Shown: piece by piece, positions 40,185-40,575 of the stretch
Numbering within the stretch: position 1 is the first letter of the stretch
How the letters are laid out: every line of letters begins with the position of its first letter
Virus record (IMG/VR): IMGVR_UViG_3300021962_000238
Span: 1 to 40,575 of that record
Reading direction: 5' to 3' (one strand)
Length of the DNA stretch: 40,575 nt
Origin: a virus
Notes under the pieces: model-generated
Database searches by the model: none
The model's input: only the letters and a program-made list of their open reading frames with translations
What the model was told of the DNA's origin: nothing
Made by a program: the position numbers and the translations under genes

Positions 40185-40448
40185 ATGGCTGTTTCCAACG
40201 AAGCTGTATCTACGACACCGAACCCGGCCCTTGAGGCCGTGGCGGCTACGGTTGGCCAGAACTTTACGGCATCGGCCAAGTTTGCCAGGGCCGTCTACAT
40301 TGGCGCGGCTGGCGATGTCACGCTGATCTTGCCCGACAACGATCCGGTGCAGTTCAAGAACTGCCTAGCCGGAACGATCCTTCCGGTGCGTTGCAGGCAG
40401 GTTTCTGCCGCTTCGGCCAGCCCCGCCAACATCGTAGCCCTGTTCTAA
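40185..40448 (+). CDS. small beta-rich phage structural protein, 87 aa
   Basis: ATG after GAGGT. The product (ARAVYIGAAGDVTLILPDNDPVQF, LAGTILPVRCRQV, SPANIVALF) matches the pattern of a widespread small phage protein: AxAIYVG..GDV....P....V.F..V.AG..LPV....V......NIVALY, found beside fibre or structural genes. Probably a virion component. No enzymatic motif. Confidence 0.7.
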   Translation: MAVSNEAVSTTPNPALEAVAATVGQNFTASAKFARAVYIGAAGDVTLILPDNDPVQFKNCLAGTILPVRCRQVSAASASPANIVALF

Positions 40449-40450
40449 TC

Positions 40451-40575
40451 ATGTACCTCTCCGCCCTCTCGCTCGCCCTGAACCGTCCCGGCGCGGTGTC
40501 GCTGGAGCAGGTAGTCGCGTCGTTGTTCGCCTCTGGCGAGCAGGGCGCGTGGTACGACCCGAGTGGGAACAACAC
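40451..40575 (+). CDS. N-terminal part of small phage protein (continues at position 1)
   Basis: ATG at 40451, no stop before the edge. The product has ALSLALNRPGAV, then VVASLFASGEQGAWYDPSGNN. The LFA.GEQG.WYDPS block is, as I recall it, the start of a family of phage structural proteins that are usually several hundred residues. Joined to position 1 the frame continues without a stop to 85, giving 69 residues, so here it would be a minimal form of the family. An SD-like sequence is not clear. Confidence 0.6.
   Translation, partial: MYLSALSLALNRPGAVSLEQVVASLFASGEQGAWYDPSGNN

Noticed and set aside
1-40575. CRISPR array, tRNA or rRNA genes, insertion sequences, integrase
   Set aside because: I saw no regularly spaced long repeats, cloverleaf-like sequence with conserved arms, transposase or tyrosine/serine recombinase motif; without a tRNA scan small tRNAs cannot be wholly excluded.

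Overview
The window looks like the complete or nearly complete genome of a virulent, tailed, podovirus-type bacteriophage, about 40.6 kb, GC-rich and almost fully coding. The evidence is a full morphogenesis set (large terminase, portal, scaffold-like protein, major capsid protein, head-tail adaptor, nozzle-like tail protein, fibre-like protein, three large internal-virion-type proteins), no tape measure or sheath, and no integrase or lysogeny module. The last open reading frame at the right edge and the first at the left edge join in frame to give a closed 69-codon gene, so the molecule is probably circular or circularly permuted, cut inside that gene. The host cannot be named from sequence alone; GC content and Shine-Dalgarno usage fit a Gram-negative bacterium with a GC-rich genome.

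Layout. 1-12986 (+): end of the late operon, with small membrane/lipoprotein genes (probable lysis region) and then three large, probably ejected, virion proteins including one of 2935 residues. 12987-16398 (-): a tightly overlapping recombination/replication cassette, transcribed leftward: zinc-ribbon protein, 28-residue membrane peptide, HTH regulator, ERF annealing protein, unknown, Fe-S RecB-family nuclease, two small unknowns, PD-(D/E)XK resolvase-like nuclease, SSB. 16560-17731 (+): two genes, the first with nine-residue repeats. 17861-18640 (-): cysteine-rich conserved phage protein, separated from the previous pair by several hairpins. 18714-19473 (+): three small genes behind a TTGACA promoter. 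19474-20456: a 1-kb stretch without a convincing intact gene, holding hairpins, a G-quadruplex motif, an AT-rich palindrome, a possible decayed gene and promoters. 20457-22314 (+): the early operon, with a zinc-finger protein, an O-like replication initiator that carries an 11-bp-phased iteron array inside its gene, two small membrane/secreted proteins and a sigma-like factor, closed by a strong intrinsic terminator. 22444-40575 (+): packaging and structural genes, continuing across the circle into 1-12986.

How it fits together. The early operon makes the initiator, which probably binds its own gene's iterons, and a sigma-like protein that could redirect host RNA polymerase to the late genes beyond the terminator. 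The leftward cassette supplies single-strand binding, annealing, nuclease and resolution functions. No DNA polymerase, helicase, RNA polymerase or recognisable endolysin was seen, so replication should lean on host enzymes and the lysis enzyme is unidentified. The most unusual protein is a head-tail adaptor fused behind a complete SGNH/sialate-O-acetylesterase-like domain.
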